From Acidobacteriota bacterium (GTDB lineage: Bacteria; Acidobacteriota; Vicinamibacteria; Vicinamibacterales; CAVVIG01), in NCBI GenBank assembly GCA_003222395.1, contig QHWB01000050.1, positions 62,001-126,000 on the forward strand: a stretch of 64,000 bases of DNA, in the 5' to 3' direction. The notes beneath the pieces are model-generated. The model worked only from the letters and a program-made list of their open reading frames with translations, made no database searches and was not told the origin of the DNA. Positions 7,541 to 16,331 of this stretch are shown here, piece after piece. A program made the position numbers and the translations under genes. The stretch's first letter is position 1. Every line of letters begins with the position of its first letter.

Positions 7541-10500
7541 TGGCCGGCGAGCACTGGACCGCGCGTCACGGCAAGTCGATCATCTTCGTCATCCTGACCT
7601 TCGTCGCGGCGGGCATCTACCTCGCCATGACGATTCCGGTGGCGGTCTTTCCGGAAGTCGATTTTCCGCGCGTGCTCGTGGGCGTCGACAACGGCGTGGC
7701 GCCGATCGACCAGATGATGGTGACGATCACGCGACCGATCGAGGAAGCGGTCAACAGCGTCCAGGGCCTCGAGCGGGTGCAGTCGATCACGAGCCGCGGC
7801 TCGGCGGAAATCGATCTCTTCTTCTCGTGGAAGGTCGACATGTTCCAGACGCTCGAGCGCGTCAACGCGGCGCTCGCGCGCGTGCAGGCCGAAGTGCCCG
7901 CCACGGCGAAGCTGCGGGCCGACCGTCTGACGTTCGCCGCGTTTCCGATCATCGGTTATTCGCTCACGTCGGAGACCGTGCCGATGACGCGGCTGTGGGA
8001 GCTGGCGACCTACGAGCTCAAGCCGCGCCTGAACCGCATGCTCGGCGTCTCGACGATCGTCGTGCAGGGCGGCCAGGAGCCGGAGTTCGAGGTCCGTCCC
8101 GACCCGGCGAAGCTGCTGCAGACGCAGACGAACATTCCAGCGGTGCTCGACGCCATCGGCCGCAGCAACATGATCGATTCACCGGGCCTGTTCGAGAGCC
8201 GGCATCAGCTCGTGCTGAGCCTCGTCAGCGGCCAGGCGCGCACGATCGACGACATCTCGAACATCGTCGTGAAGACGACGGCGACGACGAATCTGCCGGT
8301 ACGCATCGGCGACATCGCCACGGTGTCGCCGTCGGTCAAGCCGGTGTACGTCACGGTGACCGCGAACGCCAAGCCGGCGGTGCTGCTGAACGTGTTCCGC
8401 CAGCCGGACAGCAACACGGCCGCCGTCGCGGACGCGGTGCACGCCGAGGTCGATCGGATCCGCCGCGACCTCCCGAAAGGCGTCGATCTCCAGCCCTTCT
8501 ACGATCAGTCGAACATCGTCAACGACTCGATCACGAGCGTGCGCGACGCCGTGCTCATCGGCCTCGTGCTGGCGTCGCTGATCATGGTGCTGTTCCTGCG
8601 CGACTGGGGCACGTCGCTCGTGGCGGGGCTCGTGATCCCGGCGACGCTCGCGGTCACCTTCGTCGCCCTGCGCGTGCTCGGCGAGAGCTTCAACCTGATG
8701 ACGCTCGGCGGCCTCGCGGCGGCCGTCGGTCTCGTGATCGACGATGCGATCGTCGTCGTCGAGAACATCGTGATGCACCGCGACGGGGGCCAGTCGCGCG
8801 GCGACGCCATTCGCAGCGCGATTGCGGAAATTCGCGCGCCGCTGGTGGGCTCGACCATCACGCCGATCGTCGTCTTCCTGCCGCTCGTCTCGATCACCGG
8901 CGTGACCGGCACCTTCTTCCGCGCGCTCGCCGTGACCGTCGGCATGGCGCTGCTCACGTCGCTGGCGCTCGCGCTGACGTGGACGCCGACGCTCTCGTAC
9001 TATTTCATCCGCGACCGCGAGACGACGGGAACGCCGCGGCGGCACGACGCGGTGCCACCGCGTCTGATGCGGGCGTACGAACGGACGCTGCGCACGGCGC
9101 TCAAGCGGCCGCTGATGCTGGTCATCGCCACGCTCGTCGTCGTGGCGGGCGCGTACGTCTGCTACCGTGCGCTCGGATCCGATCTGCTGCCCGAGATGGA
9201 CGAGGGCGGCTTCATCCTCGACTACATCATGCCCGCGGGCTCGTCGCTCGAGGAAACCAATCGCGTGCTGGTGGGCGTCGAGCAGATTCTTCGATCGACG
9301 CCGGAAGTGGAAGGCACGTCGAGGCGGACCGGGCTGCAGCTGGGTCTGGCCGCCGTGACCGAGACGAACACGGGCGACATCGCGGTGAAGCTGAAGCCGA
9401 AGCGCGATCGCGCATCGGATCAGGTCATCGGCGAGCTGCGCGGGAAGATCAGGGCAGCGTACCCGATGCTCGACATCGAGTTCGTCCAGCTCCTGCAGGA
9501 CATGATCGGCGACCTGACCAGCGCGCCCGAGCCGATCGCCATCAAGATGTTCTCGCAGGATCCCAAGCTTCTGCAGCAGTGGGCGCCACGCGTCGGCGAC
9601 GCCATCAAGAAGATTCCGGGCGTGGTCGACGTCCTCGACGGGATCGAGAACACCGTCAGCGGCCCGGCGACGCTGTTCCACGTCGACCCGGTCATCGCCG
9701 CACGCTCGGGATTCACGCCGCAGGAAATCGAAGTCGACGTGAGCGCGATCATGCAGGGCGAGCCGGCGCAGACGCCGCTCGTGCTCAACGATCGCCCGTA
9801 TACGATTCGCGTGCGGTTCCCCGAATCGACGCGTTCGTCGGTCGACGCCATCAGGAACACGCTCCTCGTCAGCGCGACCGGAAAGACCGGCACGCTCGGA
9901 TCGCTGTCGACAATCGAAGAGATTCCGGGGCAGAACGAAGTGCGCCGGGAGAATCTGCAGCGCAACGTCACCGTCACCGCGCGGCTCGAGGACGTCGATC
10001 TCGGCGCCGGCATCGCCACCGTCCAGAAGACGCTCGCGGATCTCAACATGCCCCCGGCGATCCGCATCGCGTACGGCGGTCAGTACGCCGAGCAGCAGCA
10101 GTCGTTCCACGATCTGCTGGTCGTGCTGGTCCTCGCCATCCTCCTCGTGTTCACGGTGCTGCTCTTCGAGTTCGGCAGCTTCGCCGCGCCGATCGCGATC
10201 CTCGCGTCCGCCGTTCTCTCCACGGCGGGAGTCTTCCTCGCGCTTCTCGTCACACGGACGACGTTCAACCTGTCGTCGTTCATGGGCGTGATCATGGTCG
10301 TCGGGATCGTCGCGAAGAACGGCATCCTGCTGCTCGATGCCGATCAGCGGTTCAGGCGCGAGGGATTGCCGGCCGAAGAGAGCATGATACGCGCCGGCGA
10401 GCGGCGGCTGCGGCCGATCATGATGACGGCGCTCGCGACGGTGGCCGGGATGATTCCGCTGGCGCTCGCAATCGGCGCCGGATCTCAGATGCTGCAGCCG

Positions 10501-10590
10501 CTGGCGATCGCCGTCATCGGCGGGATCATCGCGTCAATGGTGCTGTCGCTCGTGATTACACCGGCCGTGCACTACTACCTGGCGGATTAG
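7540..10590 (+). CDS. RND (HAE1-type) inner-membrane efflux pump
   Basis: 1016 aa, within the usual range for AcrB/MdtB-like pumps. There are twelve predicted membrane segments in the 1 + 6 + 5 arrangement, with large periplasmic loops after TM1 and TM7. The proton-relay pair is Asp401-Asp402 in GLVIDDAIVVVENI. The N-terminus has PVAVFPEVDFPRVLVGVDNG, and the second half starts near SDLLPEMDEGGFILDYIMPAGSS, a feature shared with broader RND members. It is driven by proton influx; the substrate cannot be read from sequence. The 3' end overlaps the convergent DUF3553-like gene by four bases. Confidence 0.94.
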   Translation: MAGEHWTARHGKSIIFVILTFVAAGIYLAMTIPVAVFPEVDFPRVLVGVDNGVAPIDQMMVTITRPIEEAVNSVQGLERVQSITSRGSAEIDLFFSWKVDMFQTLERVNAALARVQAEVPATAKLRADRLTFAAFPIIGYSLTSETVPMTRLWELATYELKPRLNRMLGVSTIVVQGGQEPEFEVRPDPAKLLQTQTNIPAVLDAIGRSNMIDSPGLFESRHQLVLSLVSGQARTIDDISNIVVKTTATTNLPVRIGDIATVSPSVKPVYVTVTANAKPAVLLNVFRQPDSNTAAVADAVHAEVDRIRRDLPKGVDLQPFYDQSNIVNDSITSVRDAVLIGLVLASLIMVLFLRDWGTSLVAGLVIPATLAVTFVALRVLGESFNLMTLGGLAAAVGLVIDDAIVVVENIVMHRDGGQSRGDAIRSAIAEIRAPLVGSTITPIVVFLPLVSITGVTGTFFRALAVTVGMALLTSLALALTWTPTLSYYFIRDRETTGTPRRHDAVPPRLMRAYERTLRTALKRPLMLVIATLVVVAGAYVCYRALGSDLLPEMDEGGFILDYIMPAGSSLEETNRVLVGVEQILRSTPEVEGTSRRTGLQLGLAAVTETNTGDIAVKLKPKRDRASDQVIGELRGKIRAAYPMLDIEFVQLLQDMIGDLTSAPEPIAIKMFSQDPKLLQQWAPRVGDAIKKIPGVVDVLDGIENTVSGPATLFHVDPVIAARSGFTPQEIEVDVSAIMQGEPAQTPLVLNDRPYTIRVRFPESTRSSVDAIRNTLLVSATGKTGTLGSLSTIEEIPGQNEVRRENLQRNVTVTARLEDVDLGAGIATVQKTLADLNMPPAIRIAYGGQYAEQQQSFHDLLVVLVLAILLVFTVLLFEFGSFAAPIAILASAVLSTAGVFLALLVTRTTFNLSSFMGVIMVVGIVAKNGILLLDADQRFRREGLPAEESMIRAGERRLRPIMMTALATVAGMIPLALAIGAGSQMLQPLAIAVIGGIIASMVLSLVITPAVHYYLAD

Positions 10591-10805
10591 GATTCCTTCT
10601 TCTTCTTCACGACGCGCTTCCGCGTGCCGGCCGCCTTGTGCGGCGCCGGCTCGCTGGTCGCCTGCAGCGTGACGAGCCGGGTGGAGAACGTGCGGCGGCC
10701 GTGCTCGTCGAAGTCGATCACCGTGTGGTGTTCGTTGACCTCGACCAGAGTGCCCGCTCCGTAGGTGGGCTGGACGACGCGGTCGCCTTTGGACCAGTTT
10801 TTCAT
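10587..10805 (-). CDS. Small DUF3553-like protein with basic tail
   Basis: 72 aa. Residues 1-48 resemble the short SH3-like domain seen alone (DUF3553) or at the C-terminus of UvrD-type helicases and in CarD-like proteins: KGDRVVQPTYGAGTLVEV, HTVIDFDEHGRRTFSTRLVTL. The tail (residues 55-72) is strongly basic (RKRVVKKKKES), suggesting nucleic-acid or RNA polymerase contact. The function is not established. The last four bases overlap the end of the convergent RND gene. Confidence 0.75.
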   Translation of the reverse strand: MKNWSKGDRVVQPTYGAGTLVEVNEHHTVIDFDEHGRRTFSTRLVTLQATSEPAPHKAAGTRKRVVKKKKES

Positions 10806-10880
10806 GGTTGTCTTTTCGGTCGTTTACTCGCGGGGCCGGTTCGTCTCGACGCTCTCGCCCCGGGGCTCGCCTCTTGTTGA

Positions 10881-11213
10881 CTACCAGCGCGGCTCGCGGC
10901 GTCCGCCGCTGCCACCGCCGCCGCCGCGATTGCCGCCGAACCCGCCGCCGCCAAATCCGCCTTCCGGCTTCGGCCGCGCTTCGTTGACCGTCAGCGCGCG
11001 TCCCCCGAGCTGATACTGATTGAACTGCGTCGCGGCCTTCTGCGCTTCCTCGTCGGTGGCCATCTCGACGAACGCAAAACCGCGCGCGCGGCCCGTTGCG
11101 GCGTCGCGCATCACGCGCACCGATTCGACGTTGCCCGCCTGACTGAACAGCTCCTGGAGCTCTGCCTCTCCAGTCGTGTAGGGGATGTTGCCGACGTATA
11201 GCCTGCGACCCAT
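10881..11213 (-). CDS. RRM RNA-binding protein with Gly/Arg-rich tail
   Basis: 110 aa from ATG 11213. A single RNA-recognition motif carries RNP2 LYVGNI (5-10) and RNP1 RGFAFVEM (44-51), followed by a Gly/Arg-rich tail (84-110), the architecture of cyanobacterial Rbp and other bacterial RRM proteins that often respond to cold. An upstream in-frame start (11258) would add 15 residues before the domain; the inner ATG has AGAGGA about 9 bases upstream and gives the canonical N-terminus. A plausible promoter at 11364-11335 would give a 5' UTR of roughly 115 bases, unusually long here. Confidence 0.85.
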   Translation of the reverse strand: MGRRLYVGNIPYTTGEAELQELFSQAGNVESVRVMRDAATGRARGFAFVEMATDEEAQKAATQFNQYQLGGRALTVNEARPKPEGGFGGGGFGGNRGGGGGSGGRREPRW

Positions 11214-11334
11214 ACGCTCTATCCTCTCCTCGCCGGTGGCGGCACGTCGGCTAAGCAATCACGGGGAGAGAGCGAGTCGGGAACTAGCCTCTCGGCGCTG
11301 GCTAACCAGGCGGGACTGACCACCAAGGCCGCGT

Positions 11335-11364
11335 AGTCTACTCAATGCTTGACAGGGGAAGCAA
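11335..11364 (-). promoter_or_regulatory. Candidate sigma70 promoter for the RRM gene
   Basis: On the minus strand TTGCTT (11364-11359), an 18-base spacer and TAGACT (11340-11335). It overlaps the divergent promoter region of the exo-muramidase gene. The predicted start near 11328 leaves a leader of about 115 bases before ATG 11213. Confidence 0.4.
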
Positions 11365-11381
11365 GTCGCCGCCCCTATAAT
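11349..11381 (+). promoter_or_regulatory. Consensus -35/-10 hexamers with 21-base spacer, leaderless start
   Basis: TTGACA (11349-11354) and TATAAT (11376-11381) are both perfect hexamers but are separated by 21 bases rather than 17. ATG 11389 lies 7 bases after the -10, so the transcript would begin at or beside the start codon. Confidence 0.6.
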
Positions 11382-11388
11382 CGCGTGC

Positions 11389-12564
11389 ATGCCCGCTGGC
11401 ACGATCGCGCTCGGCTCCGAGCGGCTGCTTGCCTCCAATCGCCTCGACGGCGCCCGCGTCGGCATCGTCTGCAATCCGGCCTCGGTCGACCGCGAGCTTG
11501 CGCAGGTGGCGGACCGGCTCGCGGCGCATCCGCGCGCGCGACTCGCCGCGATCTTCGGTCCCCAGCACGGCTTCCGTTCCGACGTGCAGGACAACATGAT
11601 CGAGACGCGCCACGCGCACGACGAGATCCGCCGCGTGCCGATCTATTCGCTCTACAGCGAAACGCGCGAGCCCACGGCCGAGATGCTGCGCGATTTGGAC
11701 GTGCTCGTCATCGACCTGCAGGACGTCGGCGTGCGGATTTACACCTACATCTACACGATGGCGAACTGCCTGAAGGCCGCGCGCAGGCACGGTCTGAAAG
11801 TCATCGTGTGCGATCGCCCGAATCCGATTGGCGGCATGCAGATCGAGGGTCCGGTGCTCGTGCCGGGGAACGAATCGTTCGTCGGGATGTACCCGATTCC
11901 GATGCGCCACGGCCTGACCATCGGCGAGCTCGCGCGATTGTTCAACGAGCACTTCGCCATCGGCGCCGATCTCGAGGTCGTCGTGATGGAGGGGTGGCGG
12001 CGCGAGATGTACTTCGACGACACGCGCCGCACGTGGATCATCTCGTCGCCGAACATCCCGACGTTCGAGACGACGCTCGTGTACCCGGGGACCGTCCTGT
12101 TCGAAGGCACGAACATCTCTGAAGGGCGCGGCACGACGCGGCCGTTCGAGCTCGTCGGCGCGCCGTGGGTGGTCGCCGAACGGTTCGCCGATGTGATGAA
12201 CCGGAGGAATCTGCCGGGCGTGTTCTTTCGTCCGGCGCTCTTCGAGCCGACGTTCCACAAGCACGCCGGCAAGGCGTGCGCCGGCTGTCAGATTCACGTG
12301 CTCGATCGACGCACGTTCCGCCCGGTCGAGTCGGCCGTCGCGCTCCTCGAATCGTTCCGTGCCGCCGATCGCGATCGATTCAACTGGCGCGATCCGCCGT
12401 ACGAGTACGAGCACGAACGCAACCCGTTCGACGTCCTGGCCGGATCGCCGACGCTGCGGGAACAGCTCGAAAGCGGCGTCACGTCCGACGAAGTCGTCCG
12501 CTCGTGGGAATCGAGCGTGAAGGAGTTCGAGGCGATTCGAAGGCGCTTCTTGCTGTACTCGTAG
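11389..12564 (+). CDS. namZ: DUF1343 protein, NamZ-like exo-beta-N-acetylmuramidase
   Basis: 391 aa, the full length for DUF1343. Conserved blocks include RVGIVCNPASVDRE, FGPQHGFRSDVQDNM, LYSETREPTAEML, DVLVIDLQDVGVRIYTYIYTM, CDRPNPIGG and FEGTNISEGRGTTRPFELVGAPW. Characterised family members release terminal MurNAc from peptidoglycan fragments. No signal peptide is visible at this start, so the protein is probably cytoplasmic, whereas several homologues are exported. It is a single-gene transcript with the strong -10 element described at 11376. Confidence 0.88.
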   Translation: MPAGTIALGSERLLASNRLDGARVGIVCNPASVDRELAQVADRLAAHPRARLAAIFGPQHGFRSDVQDNMIETRHAHDEIRRVPIYSLYSETREPTAEMLRDLDVLVIDLQDVGVRIYTYIYTMANCLKAARRHGLKVIVCDRPNPIGGMQIEGPVLVPGNESFVGMYPIPMRHGLTIGELARLFNEHFAIGADLEVVVMEGWRREMYFDDTRRTWIISSPNIPTFETTLVYPGTVLFEGTNISEGRGTTRPFELVGAPWVVAERFADVMNRRNLPGVFFRPALFEPTFHKHAGKACAGCQIHVLDRRTFRPVESAVALLESFRAADRDRFNWRDPPYEYEHERNPFDVLAGSPTLREQLESGVTSDEVVRSWESSVKEFEAIRRRFLLYS

Positions 12565-12764
12565 TTAGCACTCTTCACACGCTCGCTCACTCCCTCACCT
12601 CGGCACGCCGCGTGATTTCGAATCTGGCACGCGTGCGGCGGCCGAACCGGCATCCCTGACCAAGCGCTTACAAACGCGCCACTTGGCAGCGACCTGTGTG
12701 TGCGACGGCCGCCGCACGTCTTACGAATCGGTCACGAAGGTACAGATTTCGTGCTGGGGGAGCC

Positions 12765-14291
12765 ATGAAGGTCAGACGTCCATCCGCGGCGATTGCCGCG
12801 ACCGCCTTCGCCGCCGGCGCATCCTTATTGATAGTCGCGTCGAGTCGATCGATCAGCGCGCAGGCCGAGAGCTGGACGCCGCCGCACAGGATGCTCCTGA
12901 CGCCGGAGCGGGCGCTCGCGATGATCGTGGCGAGCGATCGACACCTCGAGTACGTGCCGGGCGAAGTGCTCGTGCGATTCCGTCCCGGAGTCGGCGTGGC
13001 CGGACAGCAGCGCGCGCTGACGGCGCTGCGCAGCAGACCGGCGCCGGCCGACCTGCGGTGGATCGGCGACACGGCGCTGGTGACCGATCCCGTCGAGCGC
13101 GACGCGACGATCCTCGCCGTGCAGTTGAACGCACAGCCCGAAGTCGCCGAAGCCGAACCGAACTACCTCTATCGCATCAGCAACACGCCCAACGATCCCG
13201 GCTTCATGCAGCGCCAGTGGAACCTCGCGGCGCTCGACATGCCGCGCGCGTGGGACATCAATCCGGGCGCCAGCGACAACCTCACCGTCGCGGTCGTCGA
13301 CACCGGCATTACCGCGGTCACCCGTTCGTACTCGTTTCTCACCTGGAATGGGCGGACGACGCAGCAGGTCTCGGTGCCGTACGGAATCAGTCCCGATTTC
13401 AGCGCGGCCAGGCTCGTCACGCCGCGCGATTTCGTGTTCTGGGACGGCCCGGTGCTCGACATGCACGGCCACGGCACGCACGTCGCGTCGACGATCGGCG
13501 AGGACACGAACAACTCGCTCGCCGAAGCGGGCATCGCCTACCGCGTGAAGCTGATGCCGGTGAAAGTGTGCGTCGGTTTCTGGGAAGTGCAGTTCGTGAT
13601 GACCGCCACTGGGTATCGCGGCTTCGTCCCGACCGACTCGGGAGGGTGTGCGACGTCGGAGATCGTGGAAGGGATCCGGTACGCGGCCGACAACGGTGCG
13701 AAGGTCATCAATCTAAGCCTCGGGGGTCCGGAGCCGTCGGCGACGCTGCGCGACGCGTTGAACTACGCCGTCGGCAAGGGCGCCTTCATCGCGATCGCGA
13801 TGGGCAACGAATACGAAGACGGCAACCCGACCGAGTACCCCGCGGCGTACGCCGCCGAGATCGACGGCGTGATGTCGGTCGGTGCCGTTGGTCCGTCCCT
13901 GAAACGCGCGTACTACTCGAGCACCGGCCCTCACATCGAAATCTCCGCGCCCGGCGGCAACGACCGCGAAGGCGGCGCGACCGCGATGATCTGGCAGGCG
14001 ACGATCCTCCGCGCCGACTCGTCGCCGGTGACGGTTCTGTCGCCGCGCTTCGATCGATACGCGGAATCAGCGTTCGAAGGGACCTCGATGGCGTCGCCGC
14101 ACGTCGCCGGCGTCGCCGCGCTGATCATGAGCCAGGGCGTGACGAGTCCGGCCGTCGTCGAAGCCCTGATCACGAAGACCGCGCTCCCGCTCGGCGCGCC
14201 GGACGCGGACACACCGGGACGCAACCGGGAATACGGATACGGACTCGTTCAGCCGCGCGCGGCGCTGCGCGGCTTCGGTCTGGCGAAGTGA
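12765..14291 (+). CDS. Secreted S8 subtilisin-like protease
   Basis: 508 aa. A signal peptide (about 1-29) is followed by a propeptide-like domain (YVPGEVLVRFRPGVGVAGQQ). The catalytic domain has Asp179 (AVVDTGI), His236 (MHGHGTHVAS) and Ser441 (GTSMASPH), so the triad is intact. ATG 12765 is preceded by GGGGGA at 3-4 bases spacing; the upstream in-frame start at 12696 would bury the signal peptide. The outer-membrane barrel gene begins 7 bases after the stop, so the two are co-transcribed and may act together at the envelope. The 200 bases before this gene (12565-12764) hold no ORF I can support. Confidence 0.9.
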   Translation: MKVRRPSAAIAATAFAAGASLLIVASSRSISAQAESWTPPHRMLLTPERALAMIVASDRHLEYVPGEVLVRFRPGVGVAGQQRALTALRSRPAPADLRWIGDTALVTDPVERDATILAVQLNAQPEVAEAEPNYLYRISNTPNDPGFMQRQWNLAALDMPRAWDINPGASDNLTVAVVDTGITAVTRSYSFLTWNGRTTQQVSVPYGISPDFSAARLVTPRDFVFWDGPVLDMHGHGTHVASTIGEDTNNSLAEAGIAYRVKLMPVKVCVGFWEVQFVMTATGYRGFVPTDSGGCATSEIVEGIRYAADNGAKVINLSLGGPEPSATLRDALNYAVGKGAFIAIAMGNEYEDGNPTEYPAAYAAEIDGVMSVGAVGPSLKRAYYSSTGPHIEISAPGGNDREGGATAMIWQATILRADSSPVTVLSPRFDRYAESAFEGTSMASPHVAGVAALIMSQGVTSPAVVEALITKTALPLGAPDADTPGRNREYGYGLVQPRAALRGFGLAK

Positions 14292-14298
14292 GGCGGGT

Positions 14299-15171
14299 AT
14301 GAACACCATTCATCGCACGTTCATCCGGATCGCATGGATCTCGTGCGCGATCGTCGTGTCAGCGGCCGCGGCGAGGGCTGAGACGCAGGTTCGTGTCACG
14401 GTGGATCGTTCGACGATCTGGACCGCCGACTTTCAGACGCCGGCGGCAGTCGTCGACAGCGGCACGATGCTCACCGTCGTCGCCGAGCGGAAAGACTGGT
14501 ACGAAGTCCTCGTTCCGGAAACCACGGACCCGGCGCGCGCGGCGCAACACGGGTTCATCTTCAAGTCGTTCGTCACGAAGTCGACGGTTGCAGCGCCTCG
14601 AGCGGAGACCGACTCGTCCCGGTTCGGCGTCGCCGGCTTCGCGCAGTTCGGCTATTCCCGGTTCGCGGCGCAGAACAGCTTTCAGGCTATTCTCGGACAC
14701 CCCGACGGCGGCATCTACGGCGGCGGCGGCGAAATGCGTCTCGGACGCGGATTGTTCATCAGCGCGTCGGTCGACCGCTTCGAGCAGACCGGCCAGCGGG
14801 CGATCGTCGCGGATGGTCAGGTCTTCAACGTCGCCGTATCGGACACGATCGCGCTGACGGCGTTGGCGGGCACGGCCGGCTGGCGCTTCGCGAACGAGCA
14901 CGTCACGCCGTACTTCGGCGGCGGACTCGGGCAGCTTCACTACCGCGAGACGTCGGGCTTCGCCGATCCCGGCGAAGACGTCGACTCGCGGTTCCGGAGC
15001 TACCACGTGCTCGGCGGCGTCGAAGTCCGAAACGGCTGGGTCGCGACCGCGTTCGAAGCGGAATATTCGCGCGTGCCCGACGCGATCGGTTTCGGCGGCG
15101 CGTCGGCGGCGTTCCATGAATCAGATCTCGGCGGCGTCGTCGGGCGCGTCAAGGTCCTGGTCGGACGCTAA
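14299..15171 (+). CDS. SH3-like plus outer-membrane beta-barrel protein
   Basis: 290 aa. A signal peptide ends ARAET. A small SH3b-like segment (about 30-95: LTVVAERKDWYEVLVPE, HGFIFKSFVTKS) precedes an OmpA/OmpW-like eight-strand barrel (about 110-290) with alternating hydrophobic residues (FGVAGFAQFGYSRF, TPYFGGGLGQLHYRE) and a final strand ending KVLVGR. GGCGGG lies just upstream of the ATG. The gene is paired with the preceding secreted protease. The function is unknown. Confidence 0.75.
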   Translation: MNTIHRTFIRIAWISCAIVVSAAAARAETQVRVTVDRSTIWTADFQTPAAVVDSGTMLTVVAERKDWYEVLVPETTDPARAAQHGFIFKSFVTKSTVAAPRAETDSSRFGVAGFAQFGYSRFAAQNSFQAILGHPDGGIYGGGGEMRLGRGLFISASVDRFEQTGQRAIVADGQVFNVAVSDTIALTALAGTAGWRFANEHVTPYFGGGLGQLHYRETSGFADPGEDVDSRFRSYHVLGGVEVRNGWVATAFEAEYSRVPDAIGFGGASAAFHESDLGGVVGRVKVLVGR

Positions 15172-15189
15172 GCGCGAGACGCCGCTCTT

Positions 15190-15222
15190 TTGCACGCACT
15201 TCGAGCCCGACTCGGCTACACT
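15190..15222 (+). promoter_or_regulatory. Possible promoter, TTGCAC-21-TACACT
   Basis: TTGCAC (15190-15195) and TACACT (15217-15222) upstream of the propeller gene at 15269; the spacer is 21 bases, as at 11349 and 63387. It leaves a leader of about 40 bases that holds a GGAGG. Confidence 0.35.
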
Positions 15223-15268
15223 CCCGCCGACATCGACTTGAACACGTCCGCCATTCGCGGAGGATCTC

Positions 15269-16327
15269 ATGAGACTTCTGGCGCTGCTTGGTGTGTCGCT
15301 GGCCGTCGGGTTCCTTCAGGGAGCGGCTGTCCAGAAGCCGGCGGGATGCGACGGCCTGGGGAACGTGCAGTTCGTCTGTGGTCTCGCTGGTCCCGAGGAT
15401 CTCGTCGTCGTGCCGGGCGACCAAATGGTCATTGCCTCCGGCGATGCCGCGCCGGGTGCGATAACCCTGATCAACGTCAGGAACAAGACGACGACTCCGC
15501 TGTACCCGAGCGCCTCGCTCGAGCAACGACTCGACGCGAAGACGTACGATTCATGCCCCGGTCCGATCGATCCTGAAGAGAAAGACAAGTTCCGGGCGCA
15601 CGGTCTGTTCCTCCGTCCTGGCAGGAACGCGGTCCATACGCTGTACGTTGTCCATCACGGCAACAGGGAGTCGATCGAGGTTTTCGAGTTCGACACGCGT
15701 CGGAAGGCGCCGGCGTTGACGTGGGTGGGCTGTGCCGTCGCGCCCGAGCCGATCGGCCTGAACTCTGTCGTTGCGCTGCCCGAAGGCGGCTTCGCGACGA
15801 CGAATTTTCAGCCGCGAGGCGCCGCGCGCGGACGCGCCAACATGCAGGCAGGCGAGAAAAACGGCGAGCTCTGGGAGTGGCACACCGCGACAGGGTGGAA
15901 GATCGTGCCAGGCAGCGAAGCGTCCGGCGCGAACGGCATCGAGATCTCGAAAGACGGCAAGTGGTTCTACATGGCCGGCTGGGGCAGCCAGACGTTCATT
16001 CGATTCTCGCGCGGCCAGACGCCTGTCAAGCGCGATGAGATTCCGGTCGGCTTCCGGCTCGACAATCTTCGGTGGGCGCCCGATGGTTCGCTGATCGGCG
16101 CCGGGCAGCAGATCCCGGAGGCGGGCGGGTTCGCGATGGCCACGTCACGCGTGATCAAGATCAATCCGAATACCCTGAAGGTCCAGGATCTCATTCGATA
16201 CCCATACAACGATACATTCAACTTCTCGACCGTCGCGATTCAGCTCGGAAAGGAAATCTGGGTTGGATCGGTGCGCGGCGACCGTGTCGCGCGGTTTCCG
16301 GCGCCCACGTCGAGCGGTTCCTCTTGA
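15269..16327 (+). CDS. Secreted SMP-30/gluconolactonase-like propeller
   Basis: 352 aa with a signal peptide (1-19). The middle part looks like the six-bladed propeller of the SMP-30/paraoxonase/strictosidine synthase type: GLAGPEDLVVVPGDQMVIASGD, HGLFLRPGRNAVHTLYVVHH, GSEASGANGIEISKDGKWFYMAGWG, LRWAPDGSLIGAGQ. The paraoxonase-like block IEVFEFDTRRKAPALTWVG suggests an arylesterase/lactonase-like fold; whether it is an enzyme is not clear. ATG 15269 follows GGAGG at 6 bases. The gene is convergent with the ADOP permease, with 4 bases between the stops. Confidence 0.75.
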   Translation: MRLLALLGVSLAVGFLQGAAVQKPAGCDGLGNVQFVCGLAGPEDLVVVPGDQMVIASGDAAPGAITLINVRNKTTTPLYPSASLEQRLDAKTYDSCPGPIDPEEKDKFRAHGLFLRPGRNAVHTLYVVHHGNRESIEVFEFDTRRKAPALTWVGCAVAPEPIGLNSVVALPEGGFATTNFQPRGAARGRANMQAGEKNGELWEWHTATGWKIVPGSEASGANGIEISKDGKWFYMAGWGSQTFIRFSRGQTPVKRDEIPVGFRLDNLRWAPDGSLIGAGQQIPEAGGFAMATSRVIKINPNTLKVQDLIRYPYNDTFNFSTVAIQLGKEIWVGSVRGDRVARFPAPTSSGSS

Positions 16328-16331
16328 TCCG

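Noticed and set aside
8179-10110. 643-aa antisense frame within the RND gene
   Set aside because: Typical antisense open frame of GC-rich codons; composition is dominated by Arg, His, Asp; no family resemblance.
7827-10880. 1017-aa frame overlapping the RND pump
   Set aside because: Arg/Ala-rich out-of-phase translation of the high-GC RND gene; no domain or start signal.
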